Below, in pieces: positions 1 to 9,030 of a stretch of 48,606 nt of DNA. Numbering within the stretch: position 1 is the first letter of the stretch; each line of letters starts with the position of its first letter. The translations under genes and the position numbers were made by a program. Source of the stretch: JAABSQ01 sp964573705 (GTDB lineage Bacteria > Desulfobacterota > Desulfobacteria > Desulfobacterales > Desulfococcaceae); assembly GCA_964573705.1 (NCBI GenBank), contig CAZNLT010000018.1, positions 1 through 48,606 on the forward strand, read 5' to 3'. The notes beneath the pieces are model-generated. The model saw nothing but the letters and a program-made list of their open reading frames with translations, searched no databases and was not told the origin of the DNA.

Positions 1-458
1 TTTTCCTCGCCTTCGCCGCCACCGACAACCCCGATGCCAATCGACGGGTCGGAGAGGACGCCCGCCGCCGGTCCGTCCTCTGCAATATCGCCGACCGGCC
101 CGAAGACTGCGATTTCATCCTGCCCGCCCGGGTGATTCAGGGCGATCTGTTGATCACCGTCTCCACCTCCGGCCAAAGCCCGGCTTTGGCCAAAAAACTG
201 CGAAAAGAGCTTCAGGACCAATTCGGCCCCGAATACGCCGCCGGGCTTCGGCTCCTGGGCGCGGTACGCAAACGGCTGCTGGCGTCCGGGCATGATCCGG
301 AGACCCACAAACACCTGTTCAGGAGATTGATCCGGGATGGAATGATTCAGCACCTGCGGGAGCATCGCATCCACGCCGTGGATCGACTGCTGAGGGACGC
401 CCTCGGGCCGGAATATACCTCTGAAAATCTGTTGGAAGCCCATTCCGAGACGCTATAG
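1..458 (+). CDS. Precorrin-2 dehydrogenase / sirohydrochlorin ferrochelatase, C-terminal part (cut by window edge)
   Basis: The reading frame is open from base 3 to the TAG at 456-458, so the N-terminal Rossmann glycine motif lies outside the window. The visible part carries 'AATDNPDANRRV', 'FILPARVIQGDLLITVSTSG' and 'SPALAKKLRKEL', which are hallmarks of the Met8p/CysG N-terminal family. This family oxidises precorrin-2 with NAD and inserts iron to make sirohaem, the cofactor of dissimilatory and assimilatory sulfite reductases. It is cytoplasmic. The next gene, ccsA, starts 3 nt downstream, so the two are probably co-transcribed with hemA in a tetrapyrrole/haem operon. Family assignment is firm. 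Whether it is bifunctional cannot be judged from a fragment. Confidence 0.9.
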   Translation, partial: FLAFAATDNPDANRRVGEDARRRSVLCNIADRPEDCDFILPARVIQGDLLITVSTSGQSPALAKKLRKELQDQFGPEYAAGLRLLGAVRKRLLASGHDPETHKHLFRRLIRDGMIQHLREHRIHAVDRLLRDALGPEYTSENLLEAHSETL

Positions 459-461
459 ATC

Positions 462-1283
462 ATGACTTTTCTCATTGTAATGACGATCCTGTTTTATATT
501 CTGAGCACCGCCGAATACCTGGTCTATCTGTTTGTGCAGCGGGATCGCCTGTACAAAATCGGGTACGCCCTGCTGGCCGCCGGATTTTTCTGGCATACCC
601 TGCTGGTCGGGTATGCCTTTTTGCGGTCGGGCTCCATTCCGGTACACAATCTGCATCAGACTCTCTCTCTGGCCGGATGGACGGTCACCGGATTTTTTCT
701 GGTTTTCCATTACCGCTATCGCTTCAAGCTGCTGGGATTGTATGCGGCGCCCCTGGCCGCGGTGATGATGATCATCTCCGCCCGCCTGCCCATGGAACCC
801 GACCGGATACAAGATTCCTTCAAGAGCATCTGGGTCATCTTTCACGTAATCGTCCTCTTCATCGGAGAAGCGGCCCTGGCCTTCGCCTGCGGGGTCGGCA
901 TCCTATACCTGGTCCAGGAACACGCCATCAAGACCAAAAAGCGCGGCTTTTTTTACCGGCGGCTTCCTTCACTCGAGTTTCTTGACAACACCGGCTACGC
1001 TTGTATAATTACCGGTTTCACCATGGTCACCATCGGGCTGATCAGCGGATTTCTGTACGCCAAAACGGTCTGGGGCAGATTCTGGAGCTGGGACCCCAAG
1101 GAGGTGTGGTCGGGCATCATGTGGCTTTTCTATGCGGCGCTGCTCCATGAACGGCTGACGGTGGGCTGGCGGGGACGGCGCTCCGCCATCATGTCCATCA
1201 TCGGCTTCATGGTCCTGATGTTTACGTTTCTGGGGGTTAATTTTTTACTTCAAGGACACCATGGAGAGTTTACGCAATGGTAA
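462..1283 (+). CDS. ccsA: Cytochrome c assembly protein, CcsA/HemX-like
   Basis: A 273-aa multipass membrane protein with about eight hydrophobic segments. Near residues 200-215 it has the tryptophan-rich motif 'WGRFWSWDPKEVWS', the haem-handling WWD-type signature of the CcmC/CcmF/CcsA superfamily. In system II cytochrome c maturation, CcsA with CcsB carries haem across the membrane for attachment to apocytochromes. Its position directly before hemA also matches the HemX arrangement of many bacteria, where the protein affects GluTR abundance. The sequence alone does not separate the two roles. It starts 3 nt after the sirohaem gene, and its stop codon overlaps the hemA start by 7 nt. Both facts point to translational coupling. 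Confidence 0.88.
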   Translation: MTFLIVMTILFYILSTAEYLVYLFVQRDRLYKIGYALLAAGFFWHTLLVGYAFLRSGSIPVHNLHQTLSLAGWTVTGFFLVFHYRYRFKLLGLYAAPLAAVMMIISARLPMEPDRIQDSFKSIWVIFHVIVLFIGEAALAFACGVGILYLVQEHAIKTKKRGFFYRRLPSLEFLDNTGYACIITGFTMVTIGLISGFLYAKTVWGRFWSWDPKEVWSGIMWLFYAALLHERLTVGWRGRRSAIMSIIGFMVLMFTFLGVNFLLQGHHGEFTQW

Positions 1284-2662
1284 ATCATGCGCTCCAAACC
1301 GATATATCCGACCCGGGCCGTTCCAAAGACGATTCCATGCCCGCTCATCCGGCCCGAAAGGCGCTCGGTTCCGCACCCGGGGCCGCCCGGCTCAAGATCG
1401 TGCTGATCGGTATGAATCACAAGACCGCCGAGGTGGAACTGCGGGAATGTCTCGGTTTCAGCCACGAAGAAGCCGATGACGCCCTTCAAAATTTTCAGGA
1501 CGCGCCGGCCATCGCCGAGGTGGTTCTGATCTCCACCTGCAATCGGATCGAAATCCTGATGGCCACCCCGTCACCGGAAGCCGCGGTGGAAGCGGCCAAG
1601 ACCTACCTGGCCCGTTCCAAAGCCCTGGAGGTGAGGCGGTTTGAGCACGCCCTCTATGTTCTAAAAGGGGACGACGCGGTGCGACACATCTTTCGGGTGG
1701 CGGCCAGCCTCGATTCCATGGTGGTGGGCGAACCCCAGATTCTGGGCCAGATCAAAGAAGCATACCGCTCCGCCACCCTCAAAAAATCCTCCGGGGTGAT
1801 CCTGAACCGGCTGCTTCACAAAACCTTTTTTGTGGCCAAACGGGTGCGAAGCGAAACCGGCATCGGGGATCATGCCGTCTCCATCAGCTATGCGGCCATT
1901 GAACTGGGCCGCAAAATCTTCGGCGCCCTGGAAGAAAAAAAGGTCCTCCTGATCGGGGCCGGCGAAATGGCGGAACTGGCGGTGGAGCACCTGATCCGAC
2001 ACCGCTCCGGAACCATTTTTGTGGCCAACCGCACCTTTGAACGGGGTCTGGAACTGGCCGAACGCTTCAACGGCCGAGCCATCGGTTTCGAAGAGATTCC
2101 GGACCATCTCAAGGAGGTGGACATCATCATCAGTTCCACCGGAGCCTCCGGGTTCATCCTCAACCGGGATCAGGTCAAGGGGGTGATGCGGGCCCGAAAA
2201 AACCGGCCCCTCTTTTTTATCGATATCGCCGTTCCGAGAGATATCGATCCGAGAATCAACCGCCTCTCCAATGTCTATGTTTATGATATCGACGACCTGA
2301 AGGATGTCATCGAAGAGAATATCGAAGACCGCAACCGCGAGGCGGCCCGGGCCGAGAGAATCATCGACGAGGCGGTGATCCGGTTCCGGGGGTGGTATCA
2401 GAGTCTGGAGGTGGTGCCCACCATCGTGGCCCTGCGGGAAAAAATGCTGAGCATCGCCGAGGGGGAAATCCGCAAGACATTGGCCCATTCCCTGTCGCAT
2501 CTTTCGAACGAGGAGACCGCCGCCTTGCGGCGGATGACCGAGGCGCTCATCAACAAGATCCTCCACGATCCGACCCTTTTTCTGAAAACCGACGGCTGCC
2601 GGGGCGGCAAATCCGCCTATCTGGATGTGACCCGAAAACTCTTCAAACTGGATGAGGAATAG
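1277..2662 (+). CDS. hemA: Glutamyl-tRNA reductase
   Basis: This enzyme catalyses the first step of C5-pathway tetrapyrrole synthesis: NADPH reduction of glutamyl-tRNA(Glu) to glutamate-1-semialdehyde. 'IGMNHKTAEVELRE' opens the catalytic domain. 'STCNRIEI' carries the active-site thiol, Cys88 when counted from this start. 'MVVGEPQILGQIKEAY' and the NADPH motif 'VLLIGAGEMAELAVEHL' follow, then the helical dimerisation domain. It is 461 aa against the usual 420-450. The extra length is a roughly 38-residue N-terminal leader before the conserved start, so initiation at the internal ATG at 1337 is possible. The ATG at 1277 is kept because it overlaps the ccsA stop and suggests coupling. fabD follows closely. 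Confidence 0.95.
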   Translation: MVNHALQTDISDPGRSKDDSMPAHPARKALGSAPGAARLKIVLIGMNHKTAEVELRECLGFSHEEADDALQNFQDAPAIAEVVLISTCNRIEILMATPSPEAAVEAAKTYLARSKALEVRRFEHALYVLKGDDAVRHIFRVAASLDSMVVGEPQILGQIKEAYRSATLKKSSGVILNRLLHKTFFVAKRVRSETGIGDHAVSISYAAIELGRKIFGALEEKKVLLIGAGEMAELAVEHLIRHRSGTIFVANRTFERGLELAERFNGRAIGFEEIPDHLKEVDIIISSTGASGFILNRDQVKGVMRARKNRPLFFIDIAVPRDIDPRINRLSNVYVYDIDDLKDVIEENIEDRNREAARAERIIDEAVIRFRGWYQSLEVVPTIVALREKMLSIAEGEIRKTLAHSLSHLSNEETAALRRMTEALINKILHDPTLFLKTDGCRGGKSAYLDVTRKLFKLDEE

Positions 2663-2683
2663 AACGACATGAAGAGGTTGGAT

Positions 2684-3616
2684 ATGAAAAAAACAGCGTT
2701 TCTGTTTCCCGGACAGGGCTCCCAATCGGTGGGAATGGGAAAAGATATTTACGAAAAATATGATTTTGTCAAAGAGATTTTCGACCGAGGCCGAGCAGTG
2801 ACCGGCATCGATCTGGCCCGACTCTGTTTCGAAGGCCCCATGGCCGAGTTGACCGAAACGGTGAACCTGCAGCCCGCGGTCACCGCCGTCAACCTGGCTT
2901 TTTTATCGATCCTCACCCGGGAAGGAATTCTGCCCGACATCTCCGCCGGCCATTCCCTGGGAGAGTACAGCGCCCTGTGCGCCGCCGGCGTGATATCCGA
3001 ATCCGATACCCTGAAGCTGGTACACCGCCGGGGAGAACTGATGCACCGGGAGGCCCTGAAGCACCAGGGCGCCATGGCCGCCGTGATCGGTCTGCCCATT
3101 GAAGCGGTCCGGGAACTGGTCGAGAATACGCAAGGGGTGGTTTCGGTGGCCAACCACAATGCGGAAAAACAGATCGTCATCACCGGAGCCCCGGAACCGG
3201 TGAAAGCGGTGTCGGAAGCAGCCGCGGCCCAAAAAGCGAAGGCCATCCCCCTCAAGGTGAGCGGGGCCTGGCACAGTTCATTGATTCAGGGGGCCGAAGC
3301 GGAATTTGAAAGCGTTCTTCAATCGGTTCCCTTTTCCCCGCCGGCCACACCGGTGGTCCACAACGTCACCGCGGATACGGAGCAGAACCCGAAGGCGATC
3401 CGCGCCCTGATGGCCCGGCAGTTGTGCAGCCCGGTTCGGTGGTATGATTCAGTGCTCAGACTGACGGAGGTAAAGACGGCGGTATTCGTGGAGGTGGGGC
3501 CGGGAAAGGTGCTCACCGGTCTGATCAGAAAAATAGTAGACCGGGATTCCCCCTGCGACATATACAACGTCAACGACCTTCCCGGTCTGGAAGCATTCCT
3601 GAAGGCGGTCCGGTAG
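2684..3616 (+). CDS. fabD: Malonyl-CoA:ACP transacylase
   Basis: It transfers malonyl from CoA to acyl-carrier protein, the entry step of type II fatty-acid synthesis. 'FPGQGSQSVGMG' near the N-terminus, the nucleophile elbow 'GHSLGEY' with Ser91, and the 'SGAWHSSL' histidine region are all intact, and 310 aa is the normal length. The ATG at 2684 is preferred because the protein then begins MKKTAFLFPGQGSQ like its relatives, and 'aagagg' lies 6 nt upstream. A start at 2669 (MKRLD...) is also open and has its own 'gaggaa' 9 nt before it. It follows hemA by about 20 nt in the same direction. The neighbouring fatty-acid genes usually seen with fabD are absent. Confidence 0.93.
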   Translation: MKKTAFLFPGQGSQSVGMGKDIYEKYDFVKEIFDRGRAVTGIDLARLCFEGPMAELTETVNLQPAVTAVNLAFLSILTREGILPDISAGHSLGEYSALCAAGVISESDTLKLVHRRGELMHREALKHQGAMAAVIGLPIEAVRELVENTQGVVSVANHNAEKQIVITGAPEPVKAVSEAAAAQKAKAIPLKVSGAWHSSLIQGAEAEFESVLQSVPFSPPATPVVHNVTADTEQNPKAIRALMARQLCSPVRWYDSVLRLTEVKTAVFVEVGPGKVLTGLIRKIVDRDSPCDIYNVNDLPGLEAFLKAVR

Positions 3617-3651
3617 AGGGGGATCTATCAAAACCAGGGAAACTAGGAAAT

Positions 3652-4074
3652 TTAGGAATCCGATTCGGGCTTGGGCTCCACCGGGAATTTAAGATATTGC
3701 ACCCCTTCCTCTTTCAGGACCTTTTCCTCGTCGGAGGTGCTCTTCCCCCGAATATTGCGCGGTTCGGCCGCCCCGTAATGGATTTTCAGGGCCTCCTTGG
3801 CGAAATCGCACCCCACATCATCGAAATGGGTATCCAGAAATTCCGTAAACTGCCTCCGCAACACACTCAGCTGCTCCGAATTCTCAGCGCCCGCCGGCGA
3901 CTTCGGAGAGGAAGATTTGATACCGAACGTGCTGAGCGCCCTGCTGATCTCGGTGCTCTCACACACCGGGCAGGAAATCAGGGATTTTGCCTGTTGTTCC
4001 TCGTACCCCCGGCTGTCTTCGAACCACCCCTCGAATCGATGCCCTTTCGCACATTGTAAATCATACACGATCAT
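3652..4074 (-). CDS. DUF1178 family zinc-ribbon-like protein
   Basis: A 140-aa protein that begins 'MIVYDLQCAKGHRFEGWF' and has 'SLISCPVCESTEISRAL', the conserved layout of the DUF1178 family. Cys8/His12 and Cys35/Cys38 look like a zinc site. No reaction is known for the family. The C-terminal half is charged and lacks motifs that I recognise. It lies convergent to fabD and divergent from the SH3 protein. A perfect 10-bp direct duplication ('atcatacacg', 4060-4079) spans the start codon and creates a second ATG 10 nt inside, out of frame. The upstream ATG, preceded by 'gaggtggg', gives the family N-terminus. Confidence 0.85.
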   Translation of the reverse strand: MIVYDLQCAKGHRFEGWFEDSRGYEEQQAKSLISCPVCESTEISRALSTFGIKSSSPKSPAGAENSEQLSVLRRQFTEFLDTHFDDVGCDFAKEALKIHYGAAEPRNIRGKSTSDEEKVLKEEGVQYLKFPVEPKPESDS

Positions 4075-4150
4075 ACACGACCCACCTCGGTTGAAAAATA
4101 TGTCTTTTTTGTCAAATTATCACATCTCTACATATTTTCAAAGAAATTAT

Positions 4151-4178
4151 TTGACAGATTATTTCAATTAGACACAAT
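4151..4178 (+). promoter_or_regulatory. Candidate sigma-70 promoter for the SH3 protein
   Basis: A perfect -35 TTGACA at 4151-4156, a 16-nt spacer and CACAAT (4 of 6 to TATAAT) at 4173-4178 lie in a notably AT-rich spacer about 50 nt upstream of the 4229 start. The gene's own ribosome site is 'ggagat'. Confidence 0.5.
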
Positions 4179-4228
4179 ATAAGGTCTTTTAACAAAAATC
4201 GACAATAGTTTACGGAGATATATCGCTG

Positions 4229-4888
4229 ATGAAACGGTTAAGTGCAGCCATCGGAATTTCCCTCCTGCTTCTGGCTTCCGCATCCTACGCCCAAAACACC
4301 ATGTATGTAAACGATGTGATCAAGATCACCCTGCGAACAGGCCCGGGCATCGATCATAAGGTCATCGCCATGCTCCAGTCCGGGGAAACAGTGCAGGTGC
4401 TGGAGCGAACTCCCGACTGGTCCAGAGTGCGGCTTCCCGACGGGAAAGAGGGATGGGCCTTGACCCGCTTTCTCACCGGCAAAAAACCGAACGAGGTTCG
4501 GCTGCGGCAGATCGAAGAGGCGTATGAACAGCTGTCGCAGAAAGCCGACTCCCTGATGCAGGAGAATACGGAACTTCAGGAAGAAAACCAGCGCCTGCTG
4601 TCTCAGACCGAGGCGACCCGCCAGGACCTGGAACAGTTGTCCGAATCCTATTCCAGTTTAAAATCGGAGTCGGCCGATTACCTGAACGTCAAAACCGCCT
4701 ATGAGGAAGCCTCCACCGAACTGGAAACCCAGCGGGAAAAGGCGGAAGTCATGACCGCCCGGGTTTCAAAGCTGGAATGGAAACGCAATGTGATGTGGTT
4801 TCTGAGCGGTGCCGGGGTCTTTCTGCTGGGGTTTATCATCGGCGGCTTCAATGAAAAAGGAAAACGCCGGCGCTCTCCCTATCTCTAA
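4229..4888 (+). CDS. SH3 domain / coiled-coil membrane protein (YgiM, TIGR04211-like)
   Basis: A 219-aa protein with a clear Sec signal peptide ending 'ASASYAQ'. A bacterial SH3 domain covers roughly residues 22-90 ('LRTGPGIDHKVIAML', 'WSRVRLPDGKEGWAL'). A Gln/Glu-rich coiled coil follows at about 95-180, then one transmembrane helix ('VMWFLSGAGVFLLGFIIGG') and a basic cytoplasmic tail. This is the YgiM/TIGR04211 architecture. It suggests a periplasmic domain that binds peptidoglycan or a partner, held on a coiled-coil stalk. The function is not established. It is transcribed alone from the promoter above; nadB follows 81 nt later. Confidence 0.88.
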   Translation: MKRLSAAIGISLLLLASASYAQNTMYVNDVIKITLRTGPGIDHKVIAMLQSGETVQVLERTPDWSRVRLPDGKEGWALTRFLTGKKPNEVRLRQIEEAYEQLSQKADSLMQENTELQEENQRLLSQTEATRQDLEQLSESYSSLKSESADYLNVKTAYEEASTELETQREKAEVMTARVSKLEWKRNVMWFLSGAGVFLLGFIIGGFNEKGKRRRSPYL

Positions 4889-4969
4889 AATTTTTCAGGG
4901 ATATATTCCCGAGCAGTCCGCAAACCGGCGACGGAATGTCGATGAACCGGCACAACACAGGAGTCATCC

Positions 4970-6616
4970 ATGAAACATGAAACCGATTTTCTGGTCATCG
5001 GCAGCGGCGTCGCAGGGCTCACCTTTGCTCTTAAAGTCGCGGCGCACGGACGGGTCGCGGTGGTCACCAAAAAAGAAACCCCCGACAGCAACACCGCCCT
5101 GGCTCAGGGGGGAATCGCGTCGGTATTCGACAAGCTCGATTCGTTCGACCTCCATATTCAGGACACCCTGAGTTCCGGAGACGGACTCTGCAGGCGGGAG
5201 GTGGTGGAGCAGGTGGTCAAAAACGGTCCGGACCGGATTCGGGAACTGATCGATCTGGGGGTCCACTTCAACACCACCGATTCAGATGAATCGGAACCGG
5301 TGGAAGACGCCGACCACCTGGATCTGGGCCGGGAAGGAGGCCATTCCAAAAACCGGATCGTCCACGCCCTCGACATGACCGGCCGGGAGGTGGAACGGGT
5401 GCTGGTGGAAAAAGCCCGGTCCCATCCGAATATCCGCCTGTTTGAACACCACATCGCCGTGGATCTGATCACCTACTCCACCCGAATGAAGCGGGGGCTG
5501 ATCACCACCGCACAGGATGCCTACTGCTGCGGGGCCTACATCCTCAACCGGGAGAGCCAGCAGGTGGAGACCTTCAGCGCCGGCATCACCATCCTGACCT
5601 GCGGCGGAGCGGGCAAGGTCTACCTGTATACCTCCAATCCCGATATCGCCACCGGCGACGGCATCGCCATGGCCTACCGGGCGGGGGCCACGGTGGCCAA
5701 CCTGGAATTCGTTCAGTTCCATCCCACCTGTCTTTATCATCCCGAAGCAAAAAATTTTCTCATCTCCGAGGCGGTCCGGGGAGAAGGCGGGGTGCTCATC
5801 GACAGAACCGGAAAGGCCTTTATGGAAAGATACGATCCCCGGAAGGACCTCGCCTGCCGGGATGTGGTCGCCCGGGCCATCGATGCGGAGATGAAACGGA
5901 GCGGGGCCGATTCGGTTTTTCTGGACATATCCATGCGTTCCCCGGATTACATTCGAAAGAGGTTCCCCAACCTCCATGAAAAATGCCTCTCATTCGGAAT
6001 CGACATGACCCGGGAGCCGATTCCGGTGGTGCCGGCCGCCCACTACATGTGCGGCGGGGTGGCTACCGATCTGGCCGGGCGAACCGACGTGCATCGGCTT
6101 TACGCCATCGGCGAAACCGCCTGCACCGGCCTTCACGGGGCCAACCGGCTGGCCAGCAACTCGCTTCTGGAGGCCCTGGTGTACGCACATGAGGCGGCCC
6201 GGGAAGCAGCCGACGAGCTGAAGCTCCTGAAGACGGAGGACCTTCCCGATCTTCCGCTGTGGGACGAGGTGGGTACCTCCGACAGCGACGAGGCCATTAT
6301 CGTGACCCATAACTGGGACGAAATCCGCCGGTGCATGTGGAACTACGTGGGCATTGTCCGCTCCGACAAGCGCCTGGCCCGGGCCCGGCGGCGGATCAAA
6401 ATCATCCAGAGCGAAATCCAGGAATACTACTGGGACTTCAAGGTTTCCCCGGATCTGGTGGAACTGCGCAACATCGCCATGGTGGCCGAGCTCATCATTA
6501 AAAGCGCCCTTCACCGCAAGGAAAGTCGGGGCTTGCATTACAACATTCGGTATCCCTATCGGGACGACAAGCGATGGTCCAACGACACCTTGATACGACG
6601 TCCGATCATGGGATGA
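4970..6616 (+). CDS. nadB: L-aspartate oxidase
   Basis: This FAD enzyme oxidises L-aspartate to iminoaspartate, the first step of de novo NAD synthesis. In anaerobes fumarate can serve as electron acceptor. The N-terminal dinucleotide fold has 'VIGSGVAGL', followed by 'SNTALAQGGIA', 'EFVQFHPTCLY', 'RGEGGVLI' and 'HYMCGGVATDLAGRT'. The C-terminal helical domain of the succinate dehydrogenase/fumarate reductase flavoprotein family is complete. Its 548 aa are typical. The start has 'aggag' 7 nt upstream. nadA and nadC are not nearby, so the gene is solitary here. Confidence 0.95.
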   Translation: MKHETDFLVIGSGVAGLTFALKVAAHGRVAVVTKKETPDSNTALAQGGIASVFDKLDSFDLHIQDTLSSGDGLCRREVVEQVVKNGPDRIRELIDLGVHFNTTDSDESEPVEDADHLDLGREGGHSKNRIVHALDMTGREVERVLVEKARSHPNIRLFEHHIAVDLITYSTRMKRGLITTAQDAYCCGAYILNRESQQVETFSAGITILTCGGAGKVYLYTSNPDIATGDGIAMAYRAGATVANLEFVQFHPTCLYHPEAKNFLISEAVRGEGGVLIDRTGKAFMERYDPRKDLACRDVVARAIDAEMKRSGADSVFLDISMRSPDYIRKRFPNLHEKCLSFGIDMTREPIPVVPAAHYMCGGVATDLAGRTDVHRLYAIGETACTGLHGANRLASNSLLEALVYAHEAAREAADELKLLKTEDLPDLPLWDEVGTSDSDEAIIVTHNWDEIRRCMWNYVGIVRSDKRLARARRRIKIIQSEIQEYYWDFKVSPDLVELRNIAMVAELIIKSALHRKESRGLHYNIRYPYRDDKRWSNDTLIRRPIMG

Positions 6617-6656
6617 TGGATACACGCGAGCGCGTCCTTCCGACCGCTGAATCGCG

Positions 6657-6684
6657 TTGACAAGCCTGATTTCAGCCTTATTTT
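6657..6684 (+). promoter_or_regulatory. Candidate sigma-70 promoter for dnaJ
   Basis: TTGACA at 6657-6662, a 16-nt spacer and TATTTT (4 of 6) at 6679-6684, about 84 nt before the dnaJ ATG. The intervening leader is AT-rich and ends in 'gaggagtgagg'. No CIRCE inverted repeat is visible. Confidence 0.5.
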
Positions 6685-6767
6685 AAACCCAAATTTCAAT
6701 TCGGTTTTTTTCAAAAAGTATTGCCATTTCCAATTTCCATTTCAGAGGAGTGAGGTAGGGGCCATTC

Positions 6768-7886
6768 ATGACAACCAATAGATGTTACTACGAAACACTC
6801 GGGCTGAGCCGCGACGCGAATGACCGTGAAATCAAGGCGAAATACCGAAAACTCGCAATGCAGTTTCATCCGGACCGAAACCCGGGGGATCAATCGGCCG
6901 AAGAAAAATTCAGAGAGGCCGCCGAGGCCTATGATGTACTTCGCGATCCCCAAAAGCGAAGCATTTATGATCAGTTCGGCCACGCCGGGCTCGAGGGCTC
7001 CGGTTTCTCTTCCAATTTCGGTGGTTTCGACGACATTTTTTCAAGCTTCGGCGACATATTTGAAGATTTTTTCGGTTTCGGGGGCCGACGAGGCCGGGCC
7101 AGGACCCAGCGCGGGGCGGATCTTCGGTATGACATGCAGCTCAATTTCTTAGAGGCCGCCTTCGGCGCCGAAACCCACATCGATGTCGAAAAACTGGAGA
7201 CCTGCTCGGATTGCAACGGAAGCGGCTGCGCCCCGGGCACACAGCCGGAGACCTGCTCTCAATGCGGCGGCGCCGGTCAGATCTCCCGTTCCCAGGGATT
7301 TTTTACGGTTCGCACCGCCTGCCCTCACTGCCGCGGCACGGGCAAATACATTCCCAACCCCTGCACCGCTTGCCGGGGGGCCGGTAAAATCAAGGCCAAG
7401 AAGAAGGTGGCGGTCAAAATTCCCGGCGGGGTCGATACCGGTTCCCGGCTTCGGCTCACCGGAGAAGGCGAACCCGGGGGAAACGGCGGCCCTTCAGGGG
7501 ACCTCTATGTTTTTATTCACGTCAAGCCCCACGACTATTTTCAGCGGGACGGAGACAACGTCATCTGCCAGGTACCCATCAGCTTCGTTCAGGCAGCCTT
7601 GGGGGATGAAATCGAGGTGCCGACACTGAATGGTGAAAAGACCCTTGAAATCCCCAAGGGAACCCAGCCAGGAGATATTTTCCGGTTTCACGGAGAAGGC
7701 ATCCCCTCGCTTCGGTTTGGCAGACGGGGAGACCAGATTATACAGGTGAGCGTCAAAACCCCCACCCATCTCTCCAAAAAGCAGGAGAGCCTGCTCAAGG
7801 AATTCGCCAGCCTCGAATCCAAAAAGTTCAGCACCAAACTGAAGAACATGTTCAAGGGCGGAAACCAGTCGAGAGCTGCTCAATAA
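6768..7886 (+). CDS. dnaJ: Chaperone protein DnaJ
   Basis: A full class A Hsp40 of 372 aa. The J domain carries His34-Pro35-Asp36. A Gly/Phe-rich linker follows ('GGFDDIFSSFGDIFEDFFGF'). Four zinc-finger repeats are present: CSDCNGSG, CSQCGGAG, CPHCRGTG and CTACRGAG. The two C-terminal beta domains bind unfolded clients. DnaJ stimulates the DnaK ATPase and delivers substrates to it. dnaK and grpE are not adjacent, so this may be a second dnaJ of the genome or a detached one. It is separated from nadB by a promoter and lies 28 nt before queD. Confidence 0.95.
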   Translation: MTTNRCYYETLGLSRDANDREIKAKYRKLAMQFHPDRNPGDQSAEEKFREAAEAYDVLRDPQKRSIYDQFGHAGLEGSGFSSNFGGFDDIFSSFGDIFEDFFGFGGRRGRARTQRGADLRYDMQLNFLEAAFGAETHIDVEKLETCSDCNGSGCAPGTQPETCSQCGGAGQISRSQGFFTVRTACPHCRGTGKYIPNPCTACRGAGKIKAKKKVAVKIPGGVDTGSRLRLTGEGEPGGNGGPSGDLYVFIHVKPHDYFQRDGDNVICQVPISFVQAALGDEIEVPTLNGEKTLEIPKGTQPGDIFRFHGEGIPSLRFGRRGDQIIQVSVKTPTHLSKKQESLLKEFASLESKKFSTKLKNMFKGGNQSRAAQ

Positions 7887-7914
7887 CCCGGGCGGCTGAG
7901 AACGGATACGGATT

Positions 7915-8289
7915 ATGTTTGAACTGAAAGTGACGACCCGGTTCGCCGCGGCCCATCAACTCAAAATGGTGGGGGAAAAATGTGAAAACCTTCACGGCCA
8001 CAACTGGAAGATCGAGGTATATGTGGGGGGAGATCAACTGAATGCGGCCGGGGTGCTGATGGACTTCGGCGACATCAAAACCCATGTGGCCGACATCATG
8101 AAAACCCTCGACCACAAGTTCTTGAACGAACTCGAGTATTTCAGGGACGGCGCGCCCCCGTCATCGGAGCATATCGCCTGGTATGTCGGCAGGGAATTGG
8201 AAAAACGGATCACCGAACCGGGAATCCGGGTGACCCGGGTGACGGCGTGGGAATCGGATGACGCATGCGCGGCCTACATACCCGATTAG
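7915..8289 (+). CDS. queD: 6-carboxy-5,6,7,8-tetrahydropterin synthase
   Basis: A 124-aa member of the 6-pyruvoyltetrahydropterin synthase fold. It converts dihydroneopterin triphosphate to 6-carboxytetrahydropterin on the way to queuosine. Zinc ligands appear in 'RFAAAHQL' and 'NLHGHNW', and the catalytic Cys lies just before the latter in 'GEKCENLHGH'. 'VLMDFGDIK', 'LDHKFLNEL' and 'PSSEHIAWYV' complete the family pattern. It follows dnaJ on the same strand and faces pyrE head-on. queC/queE are not in the window. Confidence 0.92.
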   Translation: MFELKVTTRFAAAHQLKMVGEKCENLHGHNWKIEVYVGGDQLNAAGVLMDFGDIKTHVADIMKTLDHKFLNELEYFRDGAPPSSEHIAWYVGRELEKRITEPGIRVTRVTAWESDDACAAYIPD

Positions 8290-8304
8290 TACACACCACC
8301 CATC

Positions 8305-8898
8305 CTAAACCGCCCCGCCCGTTTCAGACCACCGATTCAACAGTTCGTCCCGGGTAATCACGGCGGTGACCTCCTCCACATGGTTCCGGATGTTGTCGAT
8401 TCCGCCCTCCTGCCGATCCACCAGAATGACCGCTTTGACCACATTCAAGCCCTCGGCCCGGGCCCGTTCGATCGCCTGAATCGTGGACCCGCCGGTGGTG
8501 GCTACATCATCGATAATCGCCACCCGCTCTTCAGGCGTCATATCCCCCTCGATCCACTTGACGATACCGTGGTCTTTTTTCGTCTTTCGAATGGAAAACG
8601 CCTTCACCGGCCGCTTCTTCAGCTCGGAGGCGAATGCCGCGGCCACCGCGATGGGATCGGCCCCGAAGGTCAGCCCCCCTACCCCGCTTACATCCGCGTC
8701 TCGAATCGCCTCGAATACCAGGTGCCCGGCCAGATACATGCCCCGAGGGCTCAGGGTGGTCGGTTTGCAGTTGACGTAAAACCGGCTCATTCGGCCGGAG
8801 ACCAGCTTAAAGGAGGGCTCGGGGGTGTATTTGAAGGATTTGTCGCACAGCATGGCGATCAATTCGGGTTTCAGCTCTGATTCCAGGTCATATACCAT
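8305..8898 (-). CDS. pyrE: Orotate phosphoribosyltransferase
   Basis: It joins orotate and PRPP to give OMP in pyrimidine synthesis. The PRPP-binding signature 'VAIIDDVATTGGST' is intact. 'GGLTFGADPIAVA' and the lysine-rich 'SIRKTKKDHG' loop are typical of the family, as is the length of about 197 aa. The ATG at 8898 is preferred because 'aaggtga' lies 8 nt upstream; a GTG at 8910 is also in frame. The gene is convergent with queD. Its upstream leader holds two strong hairpins, one terminator-shaped, so attenuation by pyrimidine supply is plausible but unproven. Confidence 0.93.
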   Translation of the reverse strand: MVYDLESELKPELIAMLCDKSFKYTPEPSFKLVSGRMSRFYVNCKPTTLSPRGMYLAGHLVFEAIRDADVSGVGGLTFGADPIAVAAAFASELKKRPVKAFSIRKTKKDHGIVKWIEGDMTPEERVAIIDDVATTGGSTIQAIERARAEGLNVVKAVILVDRQEGGIDNIRNHVEEVTAVITRDELLNRWSETGGAV

Positions 8899-8968
8899 TT
8901 TATTGTTCACCTTTTATCCGGCGGGGATCCGGTCCGGCGCCGTTCTTTCCCGGCCCGTGCGGACTCAT

Positions 8969-8995
8969 AAGGTTCCGGCCGGGAAACGGAACCTT
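8969..8995 (-). promoter_or_regulatory. Hairpin in the pyrE leader
   Basis: A perfect 9-bp inverted repeat, AAGGTTCCG (8969-8977) and CGGAACCTT (8987-8995), with a 9-nt loop. It lies between the terminator-like stem at 9035-9088 and the pyrE start. No U-run follows it. It could be a processing or anti-termination element. Confidence 0.4.
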
Positions 8996-9030
8996 CAGAA
9001 GAAGCACTTGATTTTAAAGCGATCTTCAGA